A stretch of DNA of 8,090 nt from an uncultured Eubacteriales bacterium. GTDB taxonomy: Bacteria; Bacillota_A; Clostridia; Christensenellales; Aristaeellaceae. The stretch is taken from the NCBI GenBank assembly GCA_900321945.1, contig ONXY01000517.1, forward strand, positions 1 through 8,090, written 5' to 3'. The position numbers and the translations under genes were made by a program. The stretch's first letter is position 1. Each line of letters starts with the position of its first letter. Shown one piece after another: positions 1 to 6,002 of this stretch. The notes below the pieces were generated by a model, which was given only the letters and a program-made list of their open reading frames with translations, ran no database searches and was not told the DNA's origin.

Positions 1-1139
1 ACAAATACGGCGAGTTCATGCTTCACCTGCTTCCCTCCGGCGTGTTCCGGAAGGACGTGGTCAACGTGCTCGGCAACGGCGTGGCTCTGGATCCGGAGCA
101 CCTTCTTAATGAAATCCGGAGCCTCCAGGACAAGGGCGTAACCGTCACGCCCGACAACGTTAAAATCAGCAACCGCGCGAGCCTTCTTCTTCCCTGGCAC
201 CGCGAGCTTGACAAGCTGGAGGAGATCCGTCTGAAGGAAAAGCAGTACGGCTCCACGAAGAAAGGCATCGCGCCGTTCTATTCCGATAAATATCAGAAAA
301 AAACCATTCTGGCGGGTGAACTCTTCTATCCCGAAGTGCTCCGGCATCATCTGAATGATCTCAGAGAATGGAAGAACCTCGTCCTTCACGGCGTTTACGG
401 GGAGGATCCCGTTACGGAGGAAGCGATCGACGCGTGGCTTGAGAAATACTGCGAGCCTCTGAAGCCGTATATTGAAGATACCAGCGAGTTTCTCATCCAG
501 GAGCTCCGCCATCATAAAAAGATTCTTTACGAAGGACAGCTCGGCGCGCTGCGGGATCTTGATTTCGGCATCTATCCCTTTACCACTTCCTCAAACGTTC
601 TTTCCGCCTACGCCCCGATCGGTTCCGGCATGCCCGGCGCGAAGATCGGCCGCGTGATCGGCGTGACCAAAGCCTATTCCAGCTGCGTCGGCGCCGGACC
701 CTTCGTATGCGAGCTGTTCGGGGATGAGGCGGAACGGCTGCGTCAGCTCGGGCGCGAATTCGACGGCGGAAGAAAACACAGGGTCGGGCCGATCGACCTG
801 GTCGCGACGCGCTACGGTGTTCGGATTCAGGCGGCCACGGAAATCGCGCTGACCAAGCTGGACGTACTCAGCACTTTGGATGAGATTCCGCTCTGCGTGC
901 GCTACAGGCTGAACGGACAGGAGACGGAAGATATGCCCTTCCCCGCCGCCCTTGACCAGTGCGAGCCGGTCATTGAGACCATGAAGGGCTGGAAGACGGA
1001 TATCACAGGCGTACGTACCTGGTGGGATCTGCCGAAGGAAGCGCAGGATTACGTTAAGCGCATCGAGGACCATCTCGGGGTCGTCATCAAGTGGATTTCC
1101 GTCGGTCCCGAGCGGAACAGCATCATCCGGCGCGGATAA
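1..1139 (+). CDS. purA: Adenylosuccinate synthetase, divergent clostridial-type, 5' truncated by window edge
   Basis: PurA couples GTP hydrolysis to joining IMP and L-aspartate, giving adenylosuccinate, the first committed step to AMP, in the cytoplasm. The frame is already open at base 3 (residues KYGEF before the Met at 18), so the true start lies upstream. About 50 residues are missing, including the N-terminal GDEGKGK-type loop. Visible family landmarks are HLLPSG (21-38), the GNGVALDP segment, GSTKKGIAP (249-275), YPFTTSSN (573-596), KAYSSCVGAGPF (669-704), the guanine-binding TKLD (852-863) and SVGPER (1098-1115). It differs from E. coli-type PurA at several substrate-contacting places: EGQLG instead of EGAQG (531-545), Cys instead of Arg in the YTTRVG-type motif, Lys for the Arg corresponding to E. 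coli R143, and a shortened aspartate loop (765-788). From memory, some of these changes are typical of a clostridial PurA subfamily; the short loop looks more unusual. No terminator follows, so it may be co-transcribed with the next gene. Confidence 0.9.
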   Translation, partial: KYGEFMLHLLPSGVFRKDVVNVLGNGVALDPEHLLNEIRSLQDKGVTVTPDNVKISNRASLLLPWHRELDKLEEIRLKEKQYGSTKKGIAPFYSDKYQKKTILAGELFYPEVLRHHLNDLREWKNLVLHGVYGEDPVTEEAIDAWLEKYCEPLKPYIEDTSEFLIQELRHHKKILYEGQLGALRDLDFGIYPFTTSSNVLSAYAPIGSGMPGAKIGRVIGVTKAYSSCVGAGPFVCELFGDEAERLRQLGREFDGGRKHRVGPIDLVATRYGVRIQAATEIALTKLDVLSTLDEIPLCVRYRLNGQETEDMPFPAALDQCEPVIETMKGWKTDITGVRTWWDLPKEAQDYVKRIEDHLGVVIKWISVGPERNSIIRRG

Positions 1140-1151
1140 ATACGGATATCC

Positions 1152-1175
1152 TTTCCCGGGTTTCAGCCCGTGAAA
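1152..1175 (+). other. Imperfect inverted repeat between purA and pfp
   Basis: Arms TTTC-c-CGGG (1152-1160) and CCCG-t-GAAA (1167-1175) flank a 6-base loop, giving two 4-bp helices around one mismatch. No T run follows, so it is not a convincing terminator. It may be an intercistronic RNA hairpin in a purA-pfp transcript, or chance. Confidence 0.3.
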
Positions 1176-1212
1176 TCAGGAATCAAATATATTGAAAAAA
1201 AGGGGATCAGTT

Positions 1213-2478
1213 ATGAAAGGAAATGTCATCGTAGGTCAGTCCGGCGGTCCGACCGCCGTCATCAACTCCAGCCTTGCCGGCGTGTTCAAAACCGCGATGG
1301 AGCGCGGCTTCAGCAAGGTTTACGGAATGCGTTACGGAATTCAGGGCTTCATGGATGAGCAGTATGTGGATCTTTCCGATCACATCAAGAACGAACTGGA
1401 TCTTGAGCTTCTGAAGCGGACTCCTTCCGCCTTCCTCGGCACCTGCCGTTACAAGCTGCCCGAGATTCATGAGGATAAAGCGGTTTACGAGAGGATTTTC
1501 GAGCTTCTGGACAAGCTGGACATCGAGGTCTTCATCTACATCGGCGGCAACGACTCCATGGACACCATCCGCAAGCTGTCCGACTATTCTCTGCTGACCG
1601 GAGCGAAGCAGCGCTTCGTCGGCTGCCCGAAAACCATTGACAACGATCTCGCCATCACGGACCACACCCCCGGTTTCGGCAGCGCGGCCAAGTATATCGC
1701 CACCTCCACCAAGGAAATCATCTGTGACGCCATGGGCTTCTCCTATCAGAAGAAGAACGTGAACATCATCGAGATTATGGGCCGCAATGCCGGCTGGCTC
1801 ACCGGTTCTTCCGCCCTTTCCCGCAGCGAGGACTGCGACGGACCCGACCTGATTTATCTGCCTGAGGTTCCCTTCAGCATTGAGAAATTCGTCGAGAAAG
1901 TGCGCGGCCTTCTTGAGGAGAAGGACGTGGTGGTTGCAGTTGTATCCGAAGGAATCAAGACCGAGGAAGGCAAATACGTCTGCGAGTACGCGACCGACTC
2001 CACCACCACCGACGCGTTTGGTCATATCCAGATGACCGGTACCGCCTCCTACCTGGCCACGCTGATCAAGAATCAGCTCGGCTGCAAGACCCGCGCCGTG
2101 GAGCTCTCCACGCTGCAGCGCGCCGCGGCTCATCTGGCCAGCAAGATCGACGTGGACGAAGCCTTCAACGTTGGCGGCGCGACCGTAAAGGCTGCCGACG
2201 AAGGATCCACCGGCGTCATGGTCGTGATTGACCGCGTGTCCGACGATCCCTACCAGAGCGCGACCCACGTGTACGACGTACACAGGATCGCCAATGATGA
2301 AAAAACCGTGCCGCGCAAGTGGATCAACAAGGCCGGCGATTATGTGACCGAGGAATTCCTCGATTATGTGCGGCCTCTGATCCAGGGCCATTATCCGCCC
2401 GTCATGGTGGAAGGCATTCCGCGCCATCTCAGCATGAACCTGAAAAACTACGACTGGAGATCCTCCCCCTCCAAATAA
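1213..2478 (+). CDS. pfp: Pyrophosphate-dependent 6-phosphofructokinase
   Basis: Cytoplasmic glycolytic enzyme of 421 residues that reversibly phosphorylates fructose 6-phosphate, here most likely with pyrophosphate rather than ATP. The N-terminus carries GQSGGPTAVINSS (residues 8-20). GGNDS (111-115) and PKTIDND (139-145) are the donor-specificity motifs: Asp114 and Lys140 fall at the two positions that are Gly in ATP-dependent PfkA and Asp/Lys in PPi enzymes. The catalytic base should be Asp143. The fructose 6-phosphate motif MGRNAGWL (189-196) and SEG (245-247) are present. Asn113 replaces the Asp usually found before the donor-specific Asp. The ATG at 1213 is chosen because AGGGGATC (1201-1208) sits just upstream; an in-frame TTG at 1192 precedes that site and is unlikely. 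The 73-bp gap after purA has no clear promoter. A strong terminator follows directly. Confidence 0.93.
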   Translation: MKGNVIVGQSGGPTAVINSSLAGVFKTAMERGFSKVYGMRYGIQGFMDEQYVDLSDHIKNELDLELLKRTPSAFLGTCRYKLPEIHEDKAVYERIFELLDKLDIEVFIYIGGNDSMDTIRKLSDYSLLTGAKQRFVGCPKTIDNDLAITDHTPGFGSAAKYIATSTKEIICDAMGFSYQKKNVNIIEIMGRNAGWLTGSSALSRSEDCDGPDLIYLPEVPFSIEKFVEKVRGLLEEKDVVVAVVSEGIKTEEGKYVCEYATDSTTTDAFGHIQMTGTASYLATLIKNQLGCKTRAVELSTLQRAAAHLASKIDVDEAFNVGGATVKAADEGSTGVMVVIDRVSDDPYQSATHVYDVHRIANDEKTVPRKWINKAGDYVTEEFLDYVRPLIQGHYPPVMVEGIPRHLSMNLKNYDWRSSPSK

Positions 2479-2491
2479 CGGGTTTTTTCCG

Positions 2492-2521
2492 CTCCTTCCC
2501 CTGTGGGAAGGAGTTTTTTTT
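2492..2521 (+). terminator. Rho-independent terminator of pfp
   Basis: A perfect 9-bp stem, CTCCTTCCC (2492-2500) with GGGAAGGAG (2505-2513), and a CTGT tetraloop are followed by eight T (2514-2521). It begins 13 bases after the pfp stop and separates pfp from the ribosomal protein unit. Confidence 0.95.
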
Positions 2522-2534
2522 GTAAAAATTATGC

Positions 2535-2563
2535 TTGACGCGCTGTCCTTTTTCTGCTATATT
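2535..2563 (+). promoter_or_regulatory. Strong sigma-A type promoter for rplJL
   Basis: The -35 box TTGACG (2535-2540) and -10 box TATATT (2558-2563) are separated by exactly 17 bases. A TG two bases upstream of the -10 (2555-2556) resembles an extended -10. Each box matches consensus at five of six positions. Transcription would start near 2570, immediately before the structured leader. Confidence 0.85.
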
Positions 2564-2570
2564 AATCGTC

Positions 2571-2704
2571 GGTTTCGAAGAAACCATTGCCGTAGACAGC
2601 CGGTACCCTCCGGGGTGTAAAGGGCGGAAGCCCGCCTGCCGAGGCGCGGGAGCTTCATGCTGATTGTGATGCCCTTGTGCCTGTGCGCAAGGGTTTTCTT
2701 TATT
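2571..2704 (+). ncRNA. Ribosomal protein L10 leader (autoregulatory mRNA element)
   Basis: A 5' untranslated structured element upstream of rplJ. In Firmicutes the L10 or L10-L12 complex binds such leaders and represses its own operon. Visible elements in order are a perfect 6-bp hairpin GGTTTC/GAAACC (2571-2585), the CCGTAGACAGCCGG block (2590-2603) and small hairpins ACCC/GGGT (2605-2616) and GGGC/GCCC (2622-2633). CCTGCCGAGG (2635-2644) follows, then the terminator-like hairpin at 2672-2704. The CCGTAGACAG and CTGCCGAGG blocks match what I recall of the L10 leader family consensus. The position between a strong promoter and rplJ supports the call. The outer boundaries and exact pairing are my estimate. 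Confidence 0.88.
2672..2704 (+). terminator. Attenuator hairpin at the end of the L10 leader
   Basis: CCCTTGTGC (2672-2680) pairs with GCGCAAGGG (2685-2693), nine pairs including one G-U, around a CTGT loop, followed by TTTTCTTTATT. It sits before the rplJ ribosome binding site, so it most plausibly acts as a conditional terminator when the leader is bound by L10. Regulation by attenuation is inferred from position and family knowledge. Confidence 0.8.
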
Positions 2705-2730
2705 CCGAACCGGACAGGAGGTGCAATCAC

Positions 2731-3231
2731 ATGAGCAAGAATCTTGAAATCAAGAAGCAGGCCGTGGCGGAAATTGTTGAGAAGTTCAAATCCGCCGAGT
2801 CCGTGGTCGTCTGTTCCTTCAACGGTCTGACCGTCGAGCAGGTGACTGAGCTGCGCAAGCAGTGCCGCGAGAACGACGTGCATTACTGTGTTCTGAAGAA
2901 CCGTCTCGTCGCCCGCGCTCTGAAAGAGCTGAACATCGAGGGGATGGACGCTCTGCTTGAAGGCCCCAATGCCTTTGTCTTCGGAACGAAGGATGTCACG
3001 TCCGCCCCGAAGATCATCGCAGGTTTCATCGACAAGAACAAGCTGACCTCTCTGGAGATCAAGGGCGGTCTGACCGGGACGGAATTCACGGACGTCGCCG
3101 GCATCAAGGCTCTGGCCGCCACGCCCAGCCGCGAAGAGCTGCTCGGAACCATGGTCGGATGCCTGGTTTCCCCTGTTTCCGCGCTGGTCGCCGTGCTGGA
3201 CGAAATCGCCGAAAAGAAGGAAGCCGCTTAA
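2731..3231 (+). CDS. rplJ: 50S ribosomal protein L10 (stalk base)
   Basis: L10 anchors dimers of L7/L12 to the large ribosomal subunit at the GTPase-associated centre. The 166-residue product has normal length. The N-terminal globular domain includes the SFNGLTVEQVTELRKQCR and VLKNRLVARAL segments that contact 23S rRNA. The C-terminal helix (about 132-166, ending in EIAEKKEAA) is the L7/L12 binding arm. The ATG at 2731 is preceded by AGGAGGTG (2716-2723). An upstream in-frame GTG at 2677 lies inside the attenuator stem and is rejected. It is the first gene of a two-gene unit with rplL. Expression is probably controlled by the preceding leader through product feedback. Confidence 0.97.
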   Translation: MSKNLEIKKQAVAEIVEKFKSAESVVVCSFNGLTVEQVTELRKQCRENDVHYCVLKNRLVARALKELNIEGMDALLEGPNAFVFGTKDVTSAPKIIAGFIDKNKLTSLEIKGGLTGTEFTDVAGIKALAATPSREELLGTMVGCLVSPVSALVAVLDEIAEKKEAA

Positions 3232-3239
3232 TCCCCGAC

Positions 3240-3255
3240 GCGGCCTGAGAGCCGC
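3240..3255 (+). other. Small hairpin in the rplJ-rplL gap
   Basis: GCGGC (3240-3244) and GCCGC (3251-3255) form a 5-bp stem around CTGAGA in the 50-base intercistronic gap. No T tract follows. It could influence the higher expression of L7/L12 relative to L10, but this is inference and a stem this short may be chance. Confidence 0.3.
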
Positions 3256-3281
3256 CTGATAAAAATTTGGAGGAAATAAAA

Positions 3282-3650
3282 ATGACGAATCAGGAAATTA
3301 TTGAAGCGATTGAGTCCATGACTCTGCTTCAGGTGAAGGAACTCGTTGACGAGATGAAGGAAAAGTTCGGCGTTACCGGCGCGATCGCCGTCGCCGGCGG
3401 TGCCGCCGCTCCTGCCGCTGCCGCGGAAGAGGAGAAGACCGAATTCGACGTCGTGCTGAAGGAAGCCGGCTACGAGAAGATCAAGGTCATCAAGGTCGTG
3501 CGTGAAGTCGTGTCCGGCCTGGGCCTGAAGGAAGCCAAGGAAATCGTCGAGTCCGCCCCCAAGACCCTGAAGGAAGGCGTCTCCAAGGAAGAAGCCGAGA
3601 AGATCGCCGAACAGTTCAAGGCCGTCGGCGCCACCGTCGAAATCAAGTAA
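3282..3650 (+). CDS. rplL: 50S ribosomal protein L7/L12
   Basis: The multi-copy, flexible ribosomal stalk protein that recruits translational GTPases. The product is 122 residues, the usual length. The N-terminal dimerisation domain (about 1-35) contains [20 protein letters not shown]. It is followed by an alanine/glycine-rich hinge (about 38-52) and the compact C-terminal domain (about 55-122) with the conserved [23 protein letters not shown] and [18 protein letters not shown] segments. The ATG at 3282 is preceded by GGAGGAAA (3269-3276); a TTG at 3267 overlaps that site and is not the start. It is co-transcribed with rplJ and closed by a strong terminator. No rpoB follows, which is atypical. 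Confidence 0.98.
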   Translation: MTNQEIIEAIESMTLLQVKELVDEMKEKFGVTGAIAVAGGAAAPAAAAEEEKTEFDVVLKEAGYEKIKVIKVVREVVSGLGLKEAKEIVESAPKTLKEGVSKEEAEKIAEQFKAVGATVEIK

Positions 3651-3663
3651 TCGTATTCATCAG

Positions 3664-3700
3664 AAAAAGGCGGATTCCGGATCCGCCTTTTTCTTTTTTT
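3664..3700 (+). terminator. Rho-independent terminator after rplL
   Basis: GGCGGAT (3669-3675) and ATCCGCC (3681-3687) form a perfect stem, extendable by five A-T pairs (3664-3668 with 3688-3692). T-rich sequence runs to 3700. The A and T flanks make it potentially bidirectional, although no gene converges on it. Confidence 0.95.
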
Positions 3701-3736
3701 CGCGCGTTACCGGCACCTTTTCCTTCGGATATCCCC

Positions 3737-3765
3737 TTTTCATTCCACGGGTTCTGTGGTATGAT
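3737..3765 (+). promoter_or_regulatory. Probable promoter for xpaC-telA
   Basis: The -10 box TATGAT (3760-3765) is preceded by TGG, an extended -10. With a 17-base spacer the -35 is TTTTCA (3737-3742), four of six consensus bases. Transcription would begin near 3772, leaving a short leader before the GTG at 3800. The position downstream of the rplL terminator supports it. Confidence 0.65.
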
Positions 3766-3799
3766 ACTTTCAGTCTGCAGAAGGAAGGAGCCGTATCCA

Positions 3800-4699
3800 G
3801 TGGCTAGGAAAAAGAATCCCAACAGCAATCCCAAATCAGGCGGCATCGGTTTCCTTGTGACCGCTCTGATTCTTTCCTCGATCAGCGGTTTTTCGTTCGG
3901 CGGGATTGTTCTGGGCGTGCTCGTAGGTCTTGGGATCGGAAAAGTAACCTCCATCATGGGCTCCGGGCTGGACACCACCACGCACAACCGTCAGGATGAA
4001 GAACGCCGCCGGCAGGAGGAAGAGGCGGCGCAGCTCCGCAGACAGGAAGAACAGAAGCGGCAGGCTGCCGAAGAAGCCCGCCGCGCCAGGGAGGAGGCCT
4101 CCCGCATTCCGCTGACCGGAGACGCCGCGGCCGACGCCGTCATTACAAAAGGTGTGGAAATGGTCGAGACGATCCGCAGGGAAAACGCCGCCATTCCGGA
4201 TCCTACGCTGTCAGCGCAGATGGAGTCCGTCTGCGAAAAGTGCGAGCAGATTTTCCGTTCTGTTTCCGAAGCTCCTTCCAAGGCCCCGCAGGTCCGTAAA
4301 TTTATGAATTACTATCTTCCGACCACGCTTAAAATGCTCGCGAATTACCGCACGATGCAGAACCGCGGCGTATCGGTGCAGGAAATGCGCGCCGCCCGGG
4401 ATACGACCGTCCGCGGAATGAATATGATTCTTACAGCCTGTCAGAAGCAGATCGACAACCTGCACAGAGAAAACCTTATGGATATCTCAACGGATATCGA
4501 CGTGCTCGAGCAGATGCTGAAAAGGGACGGATACACCGAAAGCGAACTGACCGGAATCAAGGATCCGATTCCCGTTCCGGAACCGCGTACAGCCGCCGAA
4601 GCTCAGATGCGCGCTTCGGGCGTTCCCGTTATGGAATTCCCGGATCAGTCCGAAACCGGCGGCAGCTCCGGAAAAGCTTCCTACTTTTATCAGGAGTGA
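3800..4699 (+). CDS. xpaC: XpaC family protein (5-bromo-4-chloroindolyl phosphate hydrolysis protein family)
   Basis: A 299-residue membrane protein of poorly known biochemical role. The family was named from a Bacillus phenotype on an indolyl phosphate substrate and is typically encoded next to telA. Residues 15-53 form a glycine-rich hydrophobic stretch, probably one or two membrane passes. Residues about 64-102 are highly charged, rich in Arg, Gln and Glu, and likely a coiled coil. The family core follows, with FMNYYLPTTLKMLANY (168-183) as its recognisable signature. The C-terminus is proline and glycine rich. The GTG at 3800 is preferred because AAGGAAGGAG (3781-3790) lies nine bases upstream; the in-frame ATG at 3761 is inside the -10 box and would precede the mRNA start. 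It is the first gene of a likely two-gene operon with telA. A true phosphatase activity should not be assumed. Confidence 0.88.
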   Translation: MARKKNPNSNPKSGGIGFLVTALILSSISGFSFGGIVLGVLVGLGIGKVTSIMGSGLDTTTHNRQDEERRRQEEEAAQLRRQEEQKRQAAEEARRAREEASRIPLTGDAAADAVITKGVEMVETIRRENAAIPDPTLSAQMESVCEKCEQIFRSVSEAPSKAPQVRKFMNYYLPTTLKMLANYRTMQNRGVSVQEMRAARDTTVRGMNMILTACQKQIDNLHRENLMDISTDIDVLEQMLKRDGYTESELTGIKDPIPVPEPRTAAEAQMRASGVPVMEFPDQSETGGSSGKASYFYQE

Positions 4700-4710
4700 T
4701 ATCAGTTCCC

Positions 4711-4731
4711 GTCAGAATTTGTCTTTCTGAC
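4711..4731 (+). other. Intercistronic hairpin between xpaC and telA
   Basis: GTCAGAA (4711-4717) and TTCTGAC (4725-4731) form a perfect 7-bp stem with a 7-base loop. It lies between the xpaC stop and the telA ribosome binding site. With no T tract it is not a terminator; it may stabilise or process the mRNA. Function is inferred. Confidence 0.4.
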
Positions 4732-4757
4732 TCACGCAAAAAAGGAGGATGGTTTCC

Positions 4758-5930
4758 ATGTCTGAACTGAACAGCACCCCCGCTCCCCAGCTCTCCCTCA
4801 ACACTCCTCTGGACGAACCGGCTGAAGCCGCCTCTGTTCAGAGCATTCAGCAGCAGCCCGCTCCCGTTACCCAGCAGACCGCTGTTCCCGCCCTGGACGA
4901 TTCCCAGCTCACGGATGCGGAGCGCCGTGCAGTGGATGATTTTATCGCCAAAGTCGATATCACCAATCCCGAACACGTCCTTCTTTTCGGTGCGGACGCT
5001 CAGAAACGCATCGCGGATTTTTCCGAAAACGCCCTGAACACGGTCAAAACGCAGGAAACCGGCGAGGTCGGCAATATGCTGGTCAACCTGGTCGCCGAGC
5101 TGAAAGGGTTCGAAAGGGATACCGAGGAACCGAAGGGGCTGCGGAAGCTCTTCTCCAAGGGTGAGGATAAGGTCACCAGAATGAAGGCCCGCTACAGCGC
5201 GGTCTCCGCAAATGTTGAAAACATCGCCGGATCTCTGGAAAACTATCAGGCTCAGCTGCTGAAGGACGTTTCCATGTTCGACCGCCTTTACGATCAGAAC
5301 AGCGATTATTTCCACCAGCTCACCCTTTATATCATCGCCGGCGACAAGAAGCTCGCTCAGGTCCGCGGCACGGAGCTGAAAGCCCTTCAGGAGAAAGCGC
5401 AGCAGAGCGGAGACGCCATGGACGCCCAGAAAGCGAATGATCTGGCTGCGCAGTGCGACCGTTTCGAGAAAAAGCTGTACGATCTCAAGCTCACCCGCCA
5501 GGTGTCCATGCAGATGGCCCCGCAGATCCGCCTGCTTCAGAATAACGACAGCCTGCTTGTTGAACGGATTCAGAGCACTCTGTCAAATACGCTTCCGCTC
5601 TGGAAGAGCCAGATGGTTCTCGCGCTCGGTCTGCAGCATTCCAAGGAGGCTCTCGCCGCGCAGACGGCCGTGACGGATATGACGAACGAGCTTCTCAGGA
5701 AAAACGCTGAGGCGCTGAAAATCGGCACCATTGAAACCGCGCGCGAGGCTGAGCGCGGCATCATCGATATGGAAACCCTGATCCAGACCAATCAGTCTCT
5801 GATCGACACCATCGACGAAGTCCTGCAGATTCAGTCGGACGGACATCAGAAGCGCCAGGAGGCGGAAAGGCAGCTGTACGAGATGGAGGCCGAGCTGAAG
5901 AAAAAGCTTCTGACCACGCATATGGGTTAA
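4758..5930 (+). CDS. telA: Toxic anion resistance protein, TelA/YaaN family
   Basis: A 390-residue cytoplasmic or membrane-associated helical protein of the TelA family, linked to tolerance of tellurite, nisin, bacitracin and other envelope-active agents; the mechanism is not established. The first about 50 residues are low complexity (Pro, Gln, Ala, Ser). The family core follows, nearly all helical, with recognisable pieces GLRKLFSKGED, LLKDVSMFDRLYDQN, LTLYIIAGDKKL, RQVSMQMAPQIRLLQNND and SQMVLALGLQHSKEAL. The last about 60 residues are a probable coiled coil. AAAAAGGAGG (4739-4748) points to the ATG at 4758; an in-frame ATG at 4749 directly abuts that site and is unlikely. The gap to xpaC is 58 bases with no promoter seen, so the pair is probably one operon. 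Confidence 0.92.
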   Translation: MSELNSTPAPQLSLNTPLDEPAEAASVQSIQQQPAPVTQQTAVPALDDSQLTDAERRAVDDFIAKVDITNPEHVLLFGADAQKRIADFSENALNTVKTQETGEVGNMLVNLVAELKGFERDTEEPKGLRKLFSKGEDKVTRMKARYSAVSANVENIAGSLENYQAQLLKDVSMFDRLYDQNSDYFHQLTLYIIAGDKKLAQVRGTELKALQEKAQQSGDAMDAQKANDLAAQCDRFEKKLYDLKLTRQVSMQMAPQIRLLQNNDSLLVERIQSTLSNTLPLWKSQMVLALGLQHSKEALAAQTAVTDMTNELLRKNAEALKIGTIETAREAERGIIDMETLIQTNQSLIDTIDEVLQIQSDGHQKRQEAERQLYEMEAELKKKLLTTHMG

Positions 5931-5952
5931 TCCCTACCCTTTCAGGTTTCCG

Positions 5953-5984
5953 CAGCCCGGCGCACGCATCAGCCGGGCTGTTTT
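5953..5984 (+). terminator. Hairpin with short T run after telA
   Basis: CAGCCCGGC (5953-5961) and GCCGGGCTG (5972-5980) form a perfect GC-rich 9-bp stem with a 10-base loop, followed by only four T. It may be a weak terminator allowing read-through. No promoter is visible between it and the next gene, whose ribosome binding site AAAGGAG (5986-5992) begins just after the T run. Confidence 0.65.
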
Positions 5985-6002
5985 GAAAGGAGCTGATTTC
6001 CT

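Noticed and set aside
1..1139. Idea that the first gene is a phage-type PurZ (diaminopurine) enzyme
   Set aside because: The diagnostic N-terminal residues are outside the window, and the surroundings are ordinary chromosomal housekeeping genes without phage features.
1188..1193. TATATT as a possible -10 box of a pfp promoter
   Set aside because: No acceptable -35 lies 16-18 bases upstream, and transcription would start at or inside the pfp ribosome binding site.
1192..1212. TTG at 1192 as the start of pfp
   Set aside because: It lies upstream of the ribosome binding site; the ATG at 1213 fits the AGGGGATC spacing and the family N-terminus.
1207..2427. Long open frame on the minus strand (about 406 codons) opposite pfp
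   Set aside because: It is fully antisense to a well-conserved enzyme gene; its translation is low complexity (Gly, Val, His, Asp rich) with no recognised motif, as expected from GC-biased codon use on the other strand.
4629..5315. Minus-strand open frame (about 228 codons) opposite the end of xpaC and the start of telA
   Set aside because: It spans two genes with good starts and family signatures; no independent coding evidence was seen.
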